From positions 1-64,000 of the forward strand of contig JAFVFO010000038.1 of assembly GCA_017475485.1 (NCBI GenBank): 64,000 nucleotides of DNA, in the 5' to 3' direction. Source of the DNA: Candidatus Gastranaerophilales bacterium. GTDB taxonomy: Bacteria > Cyanobacteriota > Vampirovibrionia > Gastranaerophilales > Gastranaerophilaceae. Under the pieces are notes generated by a model that worked only from the letters and a program-made list of their open reading frames with translations, was not told the DNA's origin and made no database searches. Shown piece after piece: positions 37,283 through 46,033 of this stretch (position 1 is its first letter; the number at the start of each line of letters is the position of its first letter). The position numbers and the translations under genes are program-made.

Positions 37283-37291
37283 TGATATAAT
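37283..37291 (+). promoter_or_regulatory. Extended -10 of a predicted leaderless promoter (PurD-like gene)
   Basis: TGATATAAT ends 6 bases before ATG 37298. The opposing TATAAT lies 16 bp away. Confidence 0.55.
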
Positions 37292-37297
37292 AATTTT

Positions 37298-38338
37298 ATG
37301 AGAATTTTAATACTTGGAAATGATTATAGCGCACAAAGTTTTTTTGAATTATTCAATCAAAATAAGAATAATATTGTATTTTCGACCTTAAGAAATTCTA
37401 ACTACACGGATTTTCAAGGTATAGATGACATTTTAGAATTCATTAAAGCAAACGATATAAATTTTGTATTAATAACACAGGAAGATTACATTAATTCAGG
37501 ATTGTCCGAATTAATCTCTGCCCAAAATGTAACGGTATTTTCACCAAGTTCGGAAGCAATTGCAATTACATGTTCAAAGGCTTATGCAAAAAAATTCATG
37601 TATAAAAATAAAATTCCGACAGCGCGTTTTCAAATTTTTGAAAAACCGCAGCAGGCGCTTGATTATGTGAATATTTTAGAAAATCCTATCGCAATAAAGC
37701 CTGATAATCATAACAACAAAGAATGCACCCAATTTTGCGAAACCGCCCTGAAAGCCAAAAAAGTTATCAATGATTTATTTGCAAACGATAATAAAAAAAT
37801 AATTATTGAAGACTACATAGAAGGTAAAAACATTGAAGTTTTTGTACTTTCCGACGGTTTTAAGTTTCAAATTCTCGGAATAAGCGCTAAATATCAAAAT
37901 AATGTTGCATATTTTGAGCCTGAATTTTTAAATGATGAAATTGTGGATAATATTATACAAAATGCCATAATTCCGACAATTGACACCCTTTGCAATCAAG
38001 GAGATGAATACATAGGAATTTTAGGCTTTGATATTATTTTAAAATCGGATAACAGTTTTGTTATGACCGGCTATAACAGCTTTTTTGATGATATAGATGT
38101 TGATTTTTATACAAAAGGCTTTAATATCGATTGGCTGGGCATTTTTGAAAGTACGGTTATAGGAGATGTATTTTCAAAGTTTGAAATAAATCCTAAAAAT
38201 GAATACATGCTGTCTTTAAGACAGGATGATAAAATAAATTTCATAAGTGCAAAAACAATGAGCAACTTAGAATTATATTTGGAAGAATTATATGATACGA
38301 AAGAATATTTTGAGGCGGTAAAAATATGGAAATCTTAA
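37298..38338 (+). CDS. ATP-grasp protein, degenerate PurD-like
   Basis: A 346-residue protein laid out like phosphoribosylamine-glycine ligase: a pre-ATP-grasp domain (MRILILGNDYSAQSF), then VFSPSSEAIAITCSKAYAKKFM, and IIEDYIEGKNIEVFVLSDG. However, the glycine-rich loop that normally follows the ATP lysine (Lys134, AIKPD) is replaced by NHNNKEC, and the metal-binding EFNxRFGDPE motif reads TGYNSFFDDID. It is about 70 residues shorter than PurD. Normal GAR synthetase activity is unlikely. It overlaps the CMP-sugar synthetase gene by 13 bases and may share a pathway with it. Confidence 0.65.
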   Translation: MRILILGNDYSAQSFFELFNQNKNNIVFSTLRNSNYTDFQGIDDILEFIKANDINFVLITQEDYINSGLSELISAQNVTVFSPSSEAIAITCSKAYAKKFMYKNKIPTARFQIFEKPQQALDYVNILENPIAIKPDNHNNKECTQFCETALKAKKVINDLFANDNKKIIIEDYIEGKNIEVFVLSDGFKFQILGISAKYQNNVAYFEPEFLNDEIVDNIIQNAIIPTIDTLCNQGDEYIGILGFDIILKSDNSFVMTGYNSFFDDIDVDFYTKGFNIDWLGIFESTVIGDVFSKFEINPKNEYMLSLRQDDKINFISAKTMSNLELYLEELYDTKEYFEAVKIWKS

Positions 38339-39027
38339 GCATTATTCCGGCCAGAGGCGGGTCAAAAGGAATACCAAGAAAGAATTTAAAGCCAATTTTA
38401 GATAAACCACTTGTTGCTTATACTATTGAAGCATCATTAAAATCTAAATTTATTACAAAAACAATTGTTTCATCTGAAGATGATGAAATCTTAGAGGTTT
38501 CAAAAAATTATGGCGCACAAATAATAAAGCGTCCGGATGAATTAGCTCAAGATGTTACAAAAACAGCACCCGTTATGCTTCAAGTATTAAATGAACTTGA
38601 AAAAACAGGCTACAAGGCAGATTATGTTGTATTATTGCAACCCACATGCCCGTTAAGAGATGAAAACTACATAGATAATGCTTTCAAATATTACTTTGAA
38701 AAATTACACGAAGGATATGACAGCTGTTTTAGTGCATTTTCAATCGGCTACACCCATGCAAAATGGCGTATATTACACGATAATAAATTAGAATCGCTTT
38801 ATGATTTCAGAATTAGACCAAGAAGGCAGGAAACACAGCAGCACTATTCGATGATTTGTGAAAATGGCGCATTTTACGCACTCCCTTGGGATACACTTAA
38901 GGAAGTAAAAGATTTTATAGGGTATAATCCAACAGCCTATATTACTCCAAGAGTAATAGATATAGATACAATTGAAGATTTTAAAAAAGTCGAAGAAATT
39001 ATAAATGCTAAAAAAACTTCTGCTTAA
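38326..39027 (+). CDS. Acylneuraminate cytidylyltransferase family (CMP-sialic/legionaminic/pseudaminic acid synthetase)
   Basis: Activates a nonulosonic acid with CTP. The 233-residue cytoplasmic protein has the nucleotide loop [19 protein letters not shown] (about 5-23), LLQPTCPLR, and ICENGAFYA. The family cannot be split into NeuA, LegF or PseF by eye. In flagellated bacteria such sugars often decorate flagellin, and a flagellin gene lies about 6 kb away, but no other biosynthesis genes of the pathway are in the window. Its end overlaps yidD by 23 bases. Confidence 0.85.
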   Translation: MEILSIIPARGGSKGIPRKNLKPILDKPLVAYTIEASLKSKFITKTIVSSEDDEILEVSKNYGAQIIKRPDELAQDVTKTAPVMLQVLNELEKTGYKADYVVLLQPTCPLRDENYIDNAFKYYFEKLHEGYDSCFSAFSIGYTHAKWRILHDNKLESLYDFRIRPRRQETQQHYSMICENGAFYALPWDTLKEVKDFIGYNPTAYITPRVIDIDTIEDFKKVEEIINAKKTSA

Positions 39028-39229
39028 ATTAATTTCAATATACAGATTTTTTTCAAAGTTCACACCTGCATGCTGCAGGTATGAGCCGACTTGCTCTATG
39101 TATATGTATCAAGCTATTGAAAAATTCGGCACAACAAAGGGGATTTACCTTGGAATAAAAAGAATTCTAAGATGCCACCCTTGGGGTAAAAGCGGGTATG
39201 ACCCCGTTCCTGATACTTTTAAATGGTAA
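39005..39229 (+). CDS. yidD: Membrane protein insertion efficiency factor YidD
   Basis: A 74-residue protein with an N-terminal amphipathic helix and the conserved YidD core: [16 protein letters not shown] (about 24-39), [17 protein letters not shown]. Elsewhere it lies near rpmH, rnpA and yidC and helps membrane protein insertion; here it is detached from that cluster and overlaps the CMP-sugar synthetase gene. Its stop codon abuts the stop of the opposing TPR gene. Confidence 0.9.
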   Translation: MLKKLLLKLISIYRFFSKFTPACCRYEPTCSMYMYQAIEKFGTTKGIYLGIKRILRCHPWGKSGYDPVPDTFKW

Positions 39230-40897
39230 TCAGCGCGATAATTTTAAAATTTGCTCACTTCTTTTTAATTGATTTTTATATAATTGAACTTTTTTCTCAT
39301 CACCGAGCGCCACAGCGATATCATAGGCCTGCTTTTTATAATTTATTTCATCTTGATTTAATTCAATTGCTTCTTTTGAATATAAAAGAGCACTGTCAAA
39401 TTCTTTAAGCCCCTGATAGCTTCTTGCCATTTGATTGTAATATTTTGCAATTGAAGGATTTAACTTAATTGCCTCATATATTGAATCTTTAGCTTCCTGA
39501 TATTTTTCCGTATCATTCAAAATTAAGCCTTTAAAATAGTAGCTTTCTGAATTCTTATTATCTAATTCAATACATTTTGAAATAGAATCAAGTGCCTTAT
39601 CATATTCCTTTAAACGATAATATACGCGGGTTTGGGAATTATAAATGCAAGCATAGTTAGGGTATTTTTCCCTGACATCATTAATCAGTTCGAGCGCTTC
39701 ATCATATCTTTTTTCATCTATTAATAAATCTATTATTTCCAGTTTATAATAATTTGATTGCGGATATAATTCCAATGCACGTTTAAGCATTTCAATCGCA
39801 TTTTTATATAATTTTAATTCTTTATAAACTATTGCAAGACTATCCAGTAAAAACGGATTATCACTTTGTGTTTCAAGGTATTTTTCAAGAGTGGATTTAG
39901 CACCCGAGAGGTTAAACTTTTTAAGGTTTATTGCCTGAATTAGAATTTGTGCATTTGTATAATACTCAGATTTTTCATCAACCGTTCCAAGGTTCAATAA
40001 CGCCTTAGAAAGCTCATTTTGTTTAATTAAAATCCAGCCTGAAAGAAAATACTTTTCATCAAGATTAGTTTTATCTTCTTTAATTAAAGAATAATTAATT
40101 GATTTTTTAAGAGCATTCAATGCCTCGTCAAACCTTGAATTGTCAATGTATGCTTTTGCTAAAGCAAGATAAAAATCATGAGTATCGTTATCGTTTTTAA
40201 TCGCGTTTAAAAATAAATCTATTGCGCGGGAATAGTTTTGTTTTCCTGCTTCAATAACCCCTATATAATATAAAGCCATGGGATTATTTTCATCAACATT
40301 TAAACAATATTTAATAACTTCGTCATAATTTCCGCGTTTAAATTCAATTTCCGCCATGTCAATGTTGGCGGGTTCGTTGGTTTCATCAAGCTGTACAATT
40401 CTTTTCAGCAAAAGTTCTCTTTTATTTTCATCGCTTATTGTCGAGATTAAATACAAAACATCCGCATCAAGTTTGATATTTTCATCTAAAGTGTTGAACA
40501 ATGCAAGTGCGTCTTGTTTTTTATCCGATTTGATTAATGCATCAAAATAACAATGACATGAAACAGGGTTTTTGTCATGCTCAAACATATCTTGCGCAAC
40601 CTTCAGTGCACGCGAAATTTGGTTTTGTTTGCAATATATTTCATAACACATTTGAAGGCTGAAAGTATGATTAGGATTAATCGCCAGTGCTCTTGAAAAT
40701 TCTTCAAGCGCTCTTTCGTAATTCTTTAGCATGAAGTGCATTTCGCCGATTTGAGATAACAGTTCAACATTATCCTGATTATAATCGTCGTACTCAAGCG
40801 CTTTGTAGAGCATAACAAGTGCTTCTTTATATTGTTTTGTGTGCTTTAATTCAAATGACTTTTTAATAAGTTCAATTTTTTCTATATTTTCATCCAT
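39230..40897 (-). CDS. Tetratricopeptide repeat protein
   Basis: A 555-residue, all-helical cytoplasmic protein made of about 14 TPR-like units; good examples are ERALEEFSRALAINPNHTF, KNAIEMLKRALELYPQSNYY and KALDSISKCIELDNKNSES (34-residue spacing). No signal peptide or enzyme domain is seen. TPR arrays act as scaffolds for protein complexes; the partner is unknown. It has the best leaderless promoter in the window and lies divergent from the flagellar rod operon. Confidence 0.85.
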   Translation of the reverse strand: MDENIEKIELIKKSFELKHTKQYKEALVMLYKALEYDDYNQDNVELLSQIGEMHFMLKNYERALEEFSRALAINPNHTFSLQMCYEIYCKQNQISRALKVAQDMFEHDKNPVSCHCYFDALIKSDKKQDALALFNTLDENIKLDADVLYLISTISDENKRELLLKRIVQLDETNEPANIDMAEIEFKRGNYDEVIKYCLNVDENNPMALYYIGVIEAGKQNYSRAIDLFLNAIKNDNDTHDFYLALAKAYIDNSRFDEALNALKKSINYSLIKEDKTNLDEKYFLSGWILIKQNELSKALLNLGTVDEKSEYYTNAQILIQAINLKKFNLSGAKSTLEKYLETQSDNPFLLDSLAIVYKELKLYKNAIEMLKRALELYPQSNYYKLEIIDLLIDEKRYDEALELINDVREKYPNYACIYNSQTRVYYRLKEYDKALDSISKCIELDNKNSESYYFKGLILNDTEKYQEAKDSIYEAIKLNPSIAKYYNQMARSYQGLKEFDSALLYSKEAIELNQDEINYKKQAYDIAVALGDEKKVQLYKNQLKRSEQILKLSR

Positions 40898-40903
40898 GGC
40901 AAT

Positions 40904-40932
40904 ATTATATTTTATTTTGAAACTTTATTCAA
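40904..40932 (-). promoter_or_regulatory. Predicted leaderless promoter of the TPR gene
   Basis: TTGAAT (40927-40932), 17 bp, perfect TATAAT (40904-40909), then 6 bases to ATG 40897. No ribosome site. Confidence 0.65.
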
Positions 40933-40999
40933 TAATTATTTGACTTTTAAAATAAAAACCTTAAAACTAATTCAGATGTTGTATTTTATTTTTTTTTAC

Positions 41000-41026
41000 T
41001 AAAAAAAGTAAAAATACGGCCGTTAG
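41000..41026 (+). promoter_or_regulatory. Candidate FliA (sigma-28) promoter of the flagellar rod operon
   Basis: TAAA (41000-41003), exactly 15 bases, then GCCGTTAG (41019-41026). The known FliA consensus is TAAA-N15-GCCGATAA, so this matches 10 of 12 fixed bases with the right spacing, 26 bases before the first rod gene. Confidence 0.5.
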
Positions 41027-41052
41027 ACCTTAAAAAAGGGGTTATAGACACT

Positions 41053-41754
41053 ATGAAACCAATTGCCGGAGCAATAAATTTTGAAGGCGGCGGGATTGCC
41101 CAATCAATTAACGCAATGCAGCTGGAAATGAATATCATGGGGATATTCTCGGAAAATGTATTGGGTTTTGATAAAGTAGGCTATCAAAAAAAAGAGGCTG
41201 TAATTTCTTCGTTTGCCGAATATATAGGCTCAAATGCACTTTCATATAATGTTGATAATCAGGTAGGCAGGCTTTCTATGACGGAAAGACCGCTTGATTT
41301 GGCACTATCCGAAAAAGGATATTTTCAAGTGTTAAACAATGACGGCAGTATAGAATTAACCCGCGACGGCAGATTTAAGTTAAATAAAGACGGAGAATTG
41401 TTAACGCAAACCGATCAAAAGGTTCTTTCTTCAGGCGGTGCACCAATTGTGTTTCCGCGAGTTCCCGAAAAATTGGAATCAATTAAAATCGGACTTGACG
41501 GCAAAATAGGCATTTTTGATGATGAAACACGCGGTTTAGTCCCTGCAGGTACAATCGGCGTTGTATCAGATGACGGCACATTGGTCAGTGAAAACTGCGT
41601 AAGACAAGGATATGTTGAAAATTCAAACGTGGCCTTAGAAAAAGAATATATTGAAATGTCAAATTACAAAAGAAGTTTTGAAATGAATGCAAGAATGTTT
41701 CGTCTGCAAAATTCAAGATTATCAAATGCAATACAAACATTAGGCAGAGTATAG
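41053..41754 (+). CDS. Flagellar basal-body rod protein, FlgF/FlgG-like
   Basis: A 233-residue protein of the axial rod/hook family. Middle-part signatures are RPLDLALSEKGYFQVLN and the segment IELTRDGRFKLNKDGELLT; the C-terminus has GYVENSNVALEKEYIEMSNYKRSFEMN, the usual coiled-coil end. The N-terminal motif is divergent (FSENVLGFDKVGYQKKE instead of NIANANTxGYK). FlgF or proximal-rod FlgG-type function in the periplasmic rod is likely. AAGGGG ribosome site; first gene of a four-gene operon (to 43300). Confidence 0.82.
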   Translation: MKPIAGAINFEGGGIAQSINAMQLEMNIMGIFSENVLGFDKVGYQKKEAVISSFAEYIGSNALSYNVDNQVGRLSMTERPLDLALSEKGYFQVLNNDGSIELTRDGRFKLNKDGELLTQTDQKVLSSGGAPIVFPRVPEKLESIKIGLDGKIGIFDDETRGLVPAGTIGVVSDDGTLVSENCVRQGYVENSNVALEKEYIEMSNYKRSFEMNARMFRLQNSRLSNAIQTLGRV

Positions 41755-41761
41755 GTAAAAT

Positions 41762-42478
41762 ATGAGTTATAATTTACAAGGAATAGTCAGAAAAGCGTCA
41801 ACTAATTTAGCAGTAGAATTTGACAGATTAGCTTACGCCACACAAAACATTGCAAACGCCAACACCAATGGCTATAAAACGGTACGATTTGAAGATATTA
41901 TAGACGCAGACGGCTCTGTCCATGGGGTTGAACGTACCGATACAAAAACGGGAGAATATGTACAAACCAATAACCCGCTTGATGTAGCACTAACCGGTGC
42001 CGGATATATACCTGTTACAACCCTTCAAGGCGAAATAAGATATACGCGTGACGGTGCTTTTACCGTAAATAAAGACGGTATGCTTGTTACAAAAGTAGGC
42101 GATTTGGTAGGCTCAGGTATATATATAGACGGCGCTGCAGTAAAAACGGAAATTCGCCCCAATGGCGATGTTTATACATATAAGAGCTTATTGGAAGAAC
42201 CCGATTATGCGGGAACCATTCCTCTGGTACAGTTTACAAATCCCGAAGCCTTAAAAGATGTGGGCGGAAATGAATTTGTTGCGACAGAAAATTCCGGAAA
42301 AATGAAACTTGTTGAAGACCATAACTATATAAAACAATACGGGCTTGAACATTCAAATATAGATATGATTTCGGAAGTCTATATGGTTTCAAGAATTAAT
42401 GCTTCCATTATTGCTTCAAGTTCTTTAATGAGGTCAATTAATCAAATGTATCAAACAATGCTTGATAATATGTCATAG
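41762..42478 (+). CDS. flgG: Flagellar distal rod protein FlgG-like
   Basis: A 238-residue rod protein with the canonical N-terminus (TQNIANANTNGYKTVRF, about 27-43), NPLDVALTGAGYIPV, IRYTRDGAFTVNKDGMLV and the C-terminal EHSNIDMISEVYMVSRINASI. It is somewhat short for FlgG (about 260), so FlgF is not excluded. Seven bases after the previous gene. Confidence 0.85.
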   Translation: MSYNLQGIVRKASTNLAVEFDRLAYATQNIANANTNGYKTVRFEDIIDADGSVHGVERTDTKTGEYVQTNNPLDVALTGAGYIPVTTLQGEIRYTRDGAFTVNKDGMLVTKVGDLVGSGIYIDGAAVKTEIRPNGDVYTYKSLLEEPDYAGTIPLVQFTNPEALKDVGGNEFVATENSGKMKLVEDHNYIKQYGLEHSNIDMISEVYMVSRINASIIASSSLMRSINQMYQTMLDNMS

Positions 42479-42496
42479 AATTAAAAGGATAAAAAA

Positions 42497-42856
42497 ATGG
42501 GTTTACTGCCTACTCAATTATTAAATAAACCGCAAAAAATATTATCGCTGGTATCAGCCCGACAAGAAGCTCTTGCGGATAATATTGCCAATATGCACAC
42601 AGTCGGTTATAAAAGAAAAGATGTTGATTTTTCTCAATACCTAAACTCAGGTACATCTTCAAATATGGAAGTACAGCTGATAGATAAATTCGGCTCCAGT
42701 CCTATTTCATCTTCAGCAAGTAATGAAAAACTAAGTGCAGAAGACGAATTAGCACTTATGCAGCAGAACTATTTGTACTATACGGTTGCCGCAAGGGAAT
42801 TATCAAGCACTATTACACAAATTAAAACAGCGCTGAATGTTTCGGCTAACGGATAA
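42497..42856 (+). CDS. flgB: Flagellar proximal rod protein FlgB
   Basis: A 119-residue rod subunit. Signatures are ARQEALADNIANMHTVGYKRKDVDF (about residues 22-46) and a C-terminal helix from EDELALMQQNYLYYTVAA. FlgB is usually encoded just before flgC, as here. It is exported by the flagellar type III apparatus, so no signal peptide is expected. Confidence 0.88.
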   Translation: MGLLPTQLLNKPQKILSLVSARQEALADNIANMHTVGYKRKDVDFSQYLNSGTSSNMEVQLIDKFGSSPISSSASNEKLSAEDELALMQQNYLYYTVAARELSSTITQIKTALNVSANG

Positions 42857-42868
42857 AGGAATTAAATT

Positions 42869-43300
42869 ATGGGTTTAATGAACGCATTTAATATAGGCTG
42901 TCAGGGCTTAATGGTACATTCTAAAAGGGTTGAGCTTGCCGCTAAAAATATTGCAAATATGGACACCCCCAACTACACAAGAAAAATCCCTATTATTTCA
43001 TCTAATGAAAATCAAAGTTTTGCTACTGTATTGTCATCCATGGGGGCAGGCGCATTGGCAGGTTCAGGCCTTGGCGGTGTTAATTTTGACGGCGTTATCG
43101 AAGACCCTACTCCGGGGGCTAAAATATACAAGCCCGGTCATCCTGACGCAGATGAATTCGGATACATCAGAACATCTAATACAAATGCAATGATAGATTA
43201 CGCTGACGCAACAATGGCACAACGCGCCTACGAAGCGTCTTTAGGTGTAATGTCAATTGCAAAATCAATGGCAACAAGCGCACTTGAAATAGGCAGGTAA
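42869..43300 (+). CDS. flgC: Flagellar proximal rod protein FlgC
   Basis: A 143-residue rod subunit with the N-terminal LAAKNIANMDTPNYTRK (about 25-41), a variable centre, and the family end GYIRTSNTNAMIDYADATMA to the C-terminus. fliE, which often follows flgC, is absent: the stop codon directly abuts that of the opposing dnaB. Confidence 0.9.
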   Translation: MGLMNAFNIGCQGLMVHSKRVELAAKNIANMDTPNYTRKIPIISSNENQSFATVLSSMGAGALAGSGLGGVNFDGVIEDPTPGAKIYKPGHPDADEFGYIRTSNTNAMIDYADATMAQRAYEASLGVMSIAKSMATSALEIGR

Positions 43301-44668
43301 TTAACTTTCTAAGACAGGCTTCATCTTGTTTTTGAATTTTGTAATTGCACCGAAGAACAATAAATCAACACTTCCGACAGGGCCGTTACGTTGTTTTGCA
43401 ATTACGATTTGTGCTTTATTTTTTAATTCGGGATTTTCCTTGTCGTAGTATTCTTCCCTGTGCACAAACATTACAACATCAGCGTCTTGTTCGATTGCAC
43501 CGGATTCCCTTAAGTCTGAAAGCATGGGAACTTTTGATGTTCTTTCTTCAACCTTACGGGATAATTGAGATAGTGCAATAACGGGTACGGATAATTCACG
43601 CGCCAAAGATTTTAAACCTCTTGAAATGCTTGAAATAGCTTGAAAACGGTCTTGGGTTGACTTATCTTCAATTAATTGAAGATAGTCTATTATTATTATT
43701 CCTAAATCAGGATATTTTGTTTTAATTCTTCTGGCTTTTGCACGAATATCAGACAATGTAACACCTGATGAATCATCAATCAAAATTGGTGCTTCATGGA
43801 GTTTATTCATAACATCTGCAATTTTTTCCCATTCGGGGGCATTTAATTCACCCGTTCTTGCACGTTGAGCGTCAATTTCAGCTTCGGAACAAAGAATTCT
43901 TTGGGTTAAACTTGTAGCAGACATTTCAAGAGAAAATATTAAAACAGGAACTTTTTGTTCTATTCCGATATTTTGGGCAATATTTAATGCGAACGCGGTT
44001 TTCCCCATTGAAGGACGAGCCGCTAAAATTATCAAATCCGATTTTTGAAAGCCTGCAAGCATGGCATCTAAGTCATAATAACCACTTGGAACACCGGTAT
44101 AAGAACCTTTATTATTGTATCTGTACTCAAGCTGTTCAACCGTTTCCATTAAAAGATTAGTAATTAATTGAACATCTTGAGAACTTTTTTGCTGTGCAAT
44201 TTCAAATAATGTTTTTTGCGCAATCTCAAGGCTTGTATTAGCGTCGGGATTTTTAAATGTTTCTTCAATAATCACCTGCCCCGCCGTAACAAGTTTTCTT
44301 TTTATTGCATTTTCTTTTATGATTTCAGCGTAATATTCAATATTTGAAGATAAAACAGTATCAAGCCCTAATTCCCCTAAATATTCAACTCCGCCAATAT
44401 CTTCAAGCTGATTGCGCGCGCTGAAATATTCAGCCAAAGAAAGTGCGTCAATCGGCTTATTTTGGTTATATAAATTAAAAGCAGCCTCATAAATAAGCCT
44501 ATTTTGGGGAGAATAGAAATAATCTGTTTCCAGTATTTCAACAACTTTATTCATGCTGTCGGGATTAATCAAAATAGCCCCTAATACGGCTCCTTCCGCT
44601 TCTAAATTATGGGGCGGAATATGTTTTACAATTTGATTTTGTTTTGTTGAGGGTGCTTTTATGGCCAT
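43301..44668 (-). CDS. dnaB: Replicative DNA helicase DnaB
   Basis: Hexameric 5'-3' helicase of the replication fork. The 455-residue protein has the N-terminal domain (PPHNLEAEGAVLGAILI) that binds primase, the Walker A loop ARPSMGKTAFAL, Walker B IIIIDYLQLI and the C-terminal RAKARRIK- and LSQLSRKVEERTS-type segments. The length is standard and no intein is present. The gene stands alone. Confidence 0.97.
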   Translation of the reverse strand: MAIKAPSTKQNQIVKHIPPHNLEAEGAVLGAILINPDSMNKVVEILETDYFYSPQNRLIYEAAFNLYNQNKPIDALSLAEYFSARNQLEDIGGVEYLGELGLDTVLSSNIEYYAEIIKENAIKRKLVTAGQVIIEETFKNPDANTSLEIAQKTLFEIAQQKSSQDVQLITNLLMETVEQLEYRYNNKGSYTGVPSGYYDLDAMLAGFQKSDLIILAARPSMGKTAFALNIAQNIGIEQKVPVLIFSLEMSATSLTQRILCSEAEIDAQRARTGELNAPEWEKIADVMNKLHEAPILIDDSSGVTLSDIRAKARRIKTKYPDLGIIIIDYLQLIEDKSTQDRFQAISSISRGLKSLARELSVPVIALSQLSRKVEERTSKVPMLSDLRESGAIEQDADVVMFVHREEYYDKENPELKNKAQIVIAKQRNGPVGSVDLLFFGAITKFKNKMKPVLES

Positions 44669-44754
44669 AAATTCTCTTTTTCATCAAACCTTTTAAAAAA
44701 TCATATCATAAAATTATACTTTAGTTGTAAAAATTCCTTACCTTTTTATAATTC

Positions 44755-44783
44755 TTTTCAATTTGAAAAATAGCTAGTATAGA
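44755..44783 (+). promoter_or_regulatory. Possible promoter of the flagellin gene
   Basis: TTTTCA (44755-44760), 17 bp, TATAGA (44778-44783), each matching 4 of 6 consensus bases. No FliA-type or sigma-54-type site is visible in the 200-bp upstream region. The leader from here to the start codon would be about 80 bases. Confidence 0.3.
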
Positions 44784-44868
44784 AGTGTGAAAGATGAGTA
44801 TTGCCACACATCTTATTTTACAGATAGATAGTTTACAACGGATTGTAAGAAAATAAAGGAGTATTGTC

Positions 44869-45783
44869 ATGTCAGTTACAATTAACACAAACGTGGATTC
44901 ACTAAAAATCCAAGGAAATTTAACATCTGCTACAAGCGGCTTAGCAAAAGCTATGCAGAGAATGTCTAACGGTATGAAAATTTCATCTGCAAAAGATGAC
45001 GCTGCAGGCAGTGTAATTTCATCAAGAATGTTAGTTCAATTAGACGGTAATAAAATTTGCCAAAACAACATTCAAAATGCAAATTCATTAATGTCAACAG
45101 CAGAAGGCTATTTAGATGTAGTTTTAGATAACGTTACAAGAATTCGTGATTTGACTTTGGAAGTTAAAAACGGTACATATTCAAACGAAGAAGCTGCTGC
45201 TGTACAACAAGAAGTCAAAGACAGATTGGCAGAAATAGACCGTGTATCAAATTCGGCTAAATTCTCTCAATTATATTTGTTTGAAGATGCAGCTCTTAAA
45301 GAACACGGTATAACCTTCCAAGTAGGTCAAAATGCAGAACAAAAAGACGGAGAAGGAAAATACAAATCAGATAACATTATTGAAGGTAACAAAAAGATTT
45401 TCGATAGTGTTAAATTCTCTGCTTTAACAAATATTACAGGCGGTTTTAACCTTGCCGATATCAAGAAAAAAGATAATGGTGATAACACCGTTACAACTAA
45501 CTATACAAGTTTAAATATGGCATTAGAAAAATTGGATAATGCTATTGATAACTTAACAGAAAGAAAATCATTAATCGGTTCAGCGCAAAGCCGTTTAGAA
45601 TCAGCTCTTGATACACTAACAACTCAATACACTAACTTATCAAGCGCAAAATCAATCATAACAGATGCTGATATAGCGGAAGAAGCATCAGCATATACTC
45701 AAAACCAAATACTACAGCAGGTAGCAACCTCATTATTAGCACAAGCTAACCAAGCACCTGCAGTTGCATTAAGTTTAATTTAG
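44869..45783 (+). CDS. fliC: Flagellin
   Basis: Filament subunit of 304 residues. The conserved D0/D1 ends are intact: SVTINTNVDSLKIQGNL... then RMSNGMKISSAKDDAAG at the N-terminus, and ITDADIAEEASAYTQNQILQ to SLLAQANQAPAVALSLI at the C-terminus. The central region (about 150-205) is short, so no outer D2/D3 domains of size are present. A strong AAAGGAG site and a downstream terminator suggest high expression as a single-gene unit. Confidence 0.97.
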   Translation: MSVTINTNVDSLKIQGNLTSATSGLAKAMQRMSNGMKISSAKDDAAGSVISSRMLVQLDGNKICQNNIQNANSLMSTAEGYLDVVLDNVTRIRDLTLEVKNGTYSNEEAAAVQQEVKDRLAEIDRVSNSAKFSQLYLFEDAALKEHGITFQVGQNAEQKDGEGKYKSDNIIEGNKKIFDSVKFSALTNITGGFNLADIKKKDNGDNTVTTNYTSLNMALEKLDNAIDNLTERKSLIGSAQSRLESALDTLTTQYTNLSSAKSIITDADIAEEASAYTQNQILQQVATSLLAQANQAPAVALSLI

Positions 45784-45816
45784 TGTACAAAATCTAACTG
45801 GTGATGGCAATACAGT

Positions 45817-45850
45817 GGGTCGAATTATTTATTAATTTGACCCTTTTTTT
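45817..45850 (+). terminator. Flagellin terminator
   Basis: GGGTC/GACCC plus an AATTA/TAATT inner stem, followed by seven T residues, 33 bases after the flagellin stop codon. Confidence 0.85.
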
Positions 45851-45854
45851 ATAT

Positions 45855-45893
45855 AAAGTTTGCGCAGTGTTTGGTATTTGCGTTGAGCAAATG
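45855..45893 (+). repeat. 39-bp direct repeat, copy 1
   Basis: Identical to 45992-46030. The 3' part forms a hairpin with the bases that follow it: 45867-45881 pairs with 45887-45901 (15 bp, one G-T). Confidence 0.9.
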
Positions 45894-45901
45894 CCAAACA
45901 C
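45867..45901. repeat. Long hairpin (15-bp stem, 5-base loop)
   Basis: GTGTTTGGTATTTGC pairs with GCAAATGCCAAACAC with a single G-T mismatch. No T-run follows, so it is not a standard terminator; it is a structural part of the repeat block. Confidence 0.8.
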
Positions 45902-45991
45902 GAAGACATTTCTAAGCCGCCGTAGGATAATTGAGTGAAATTTGCGGCAGTGAAACGATAGCAAATTTTCACGAAATACCCACAGGCGGCA

Positions 45992-46030
45992 AAAGTTTGC
46001 GCAGTGTTTGGTATTTGCGTTGAGCAAATG
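45992..46030 (+). repeat. 39-bp direct repeat, copy 2
   Basis: Exact copy of 45855-45893, 137 bp downstream. Here the right arm of the hairpin is not retained, so the second copy looks truncated. Confidence 0.9.
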
Positions 46031-46033
46031 GCA

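Noticed and set aside
44801..44830. Sigma-54 or FliA site before flagellin
   Set aside because: TTGCCACA and GATAGATAG fragments resemble parts of such sites, but no partner element is found at the required spacing.
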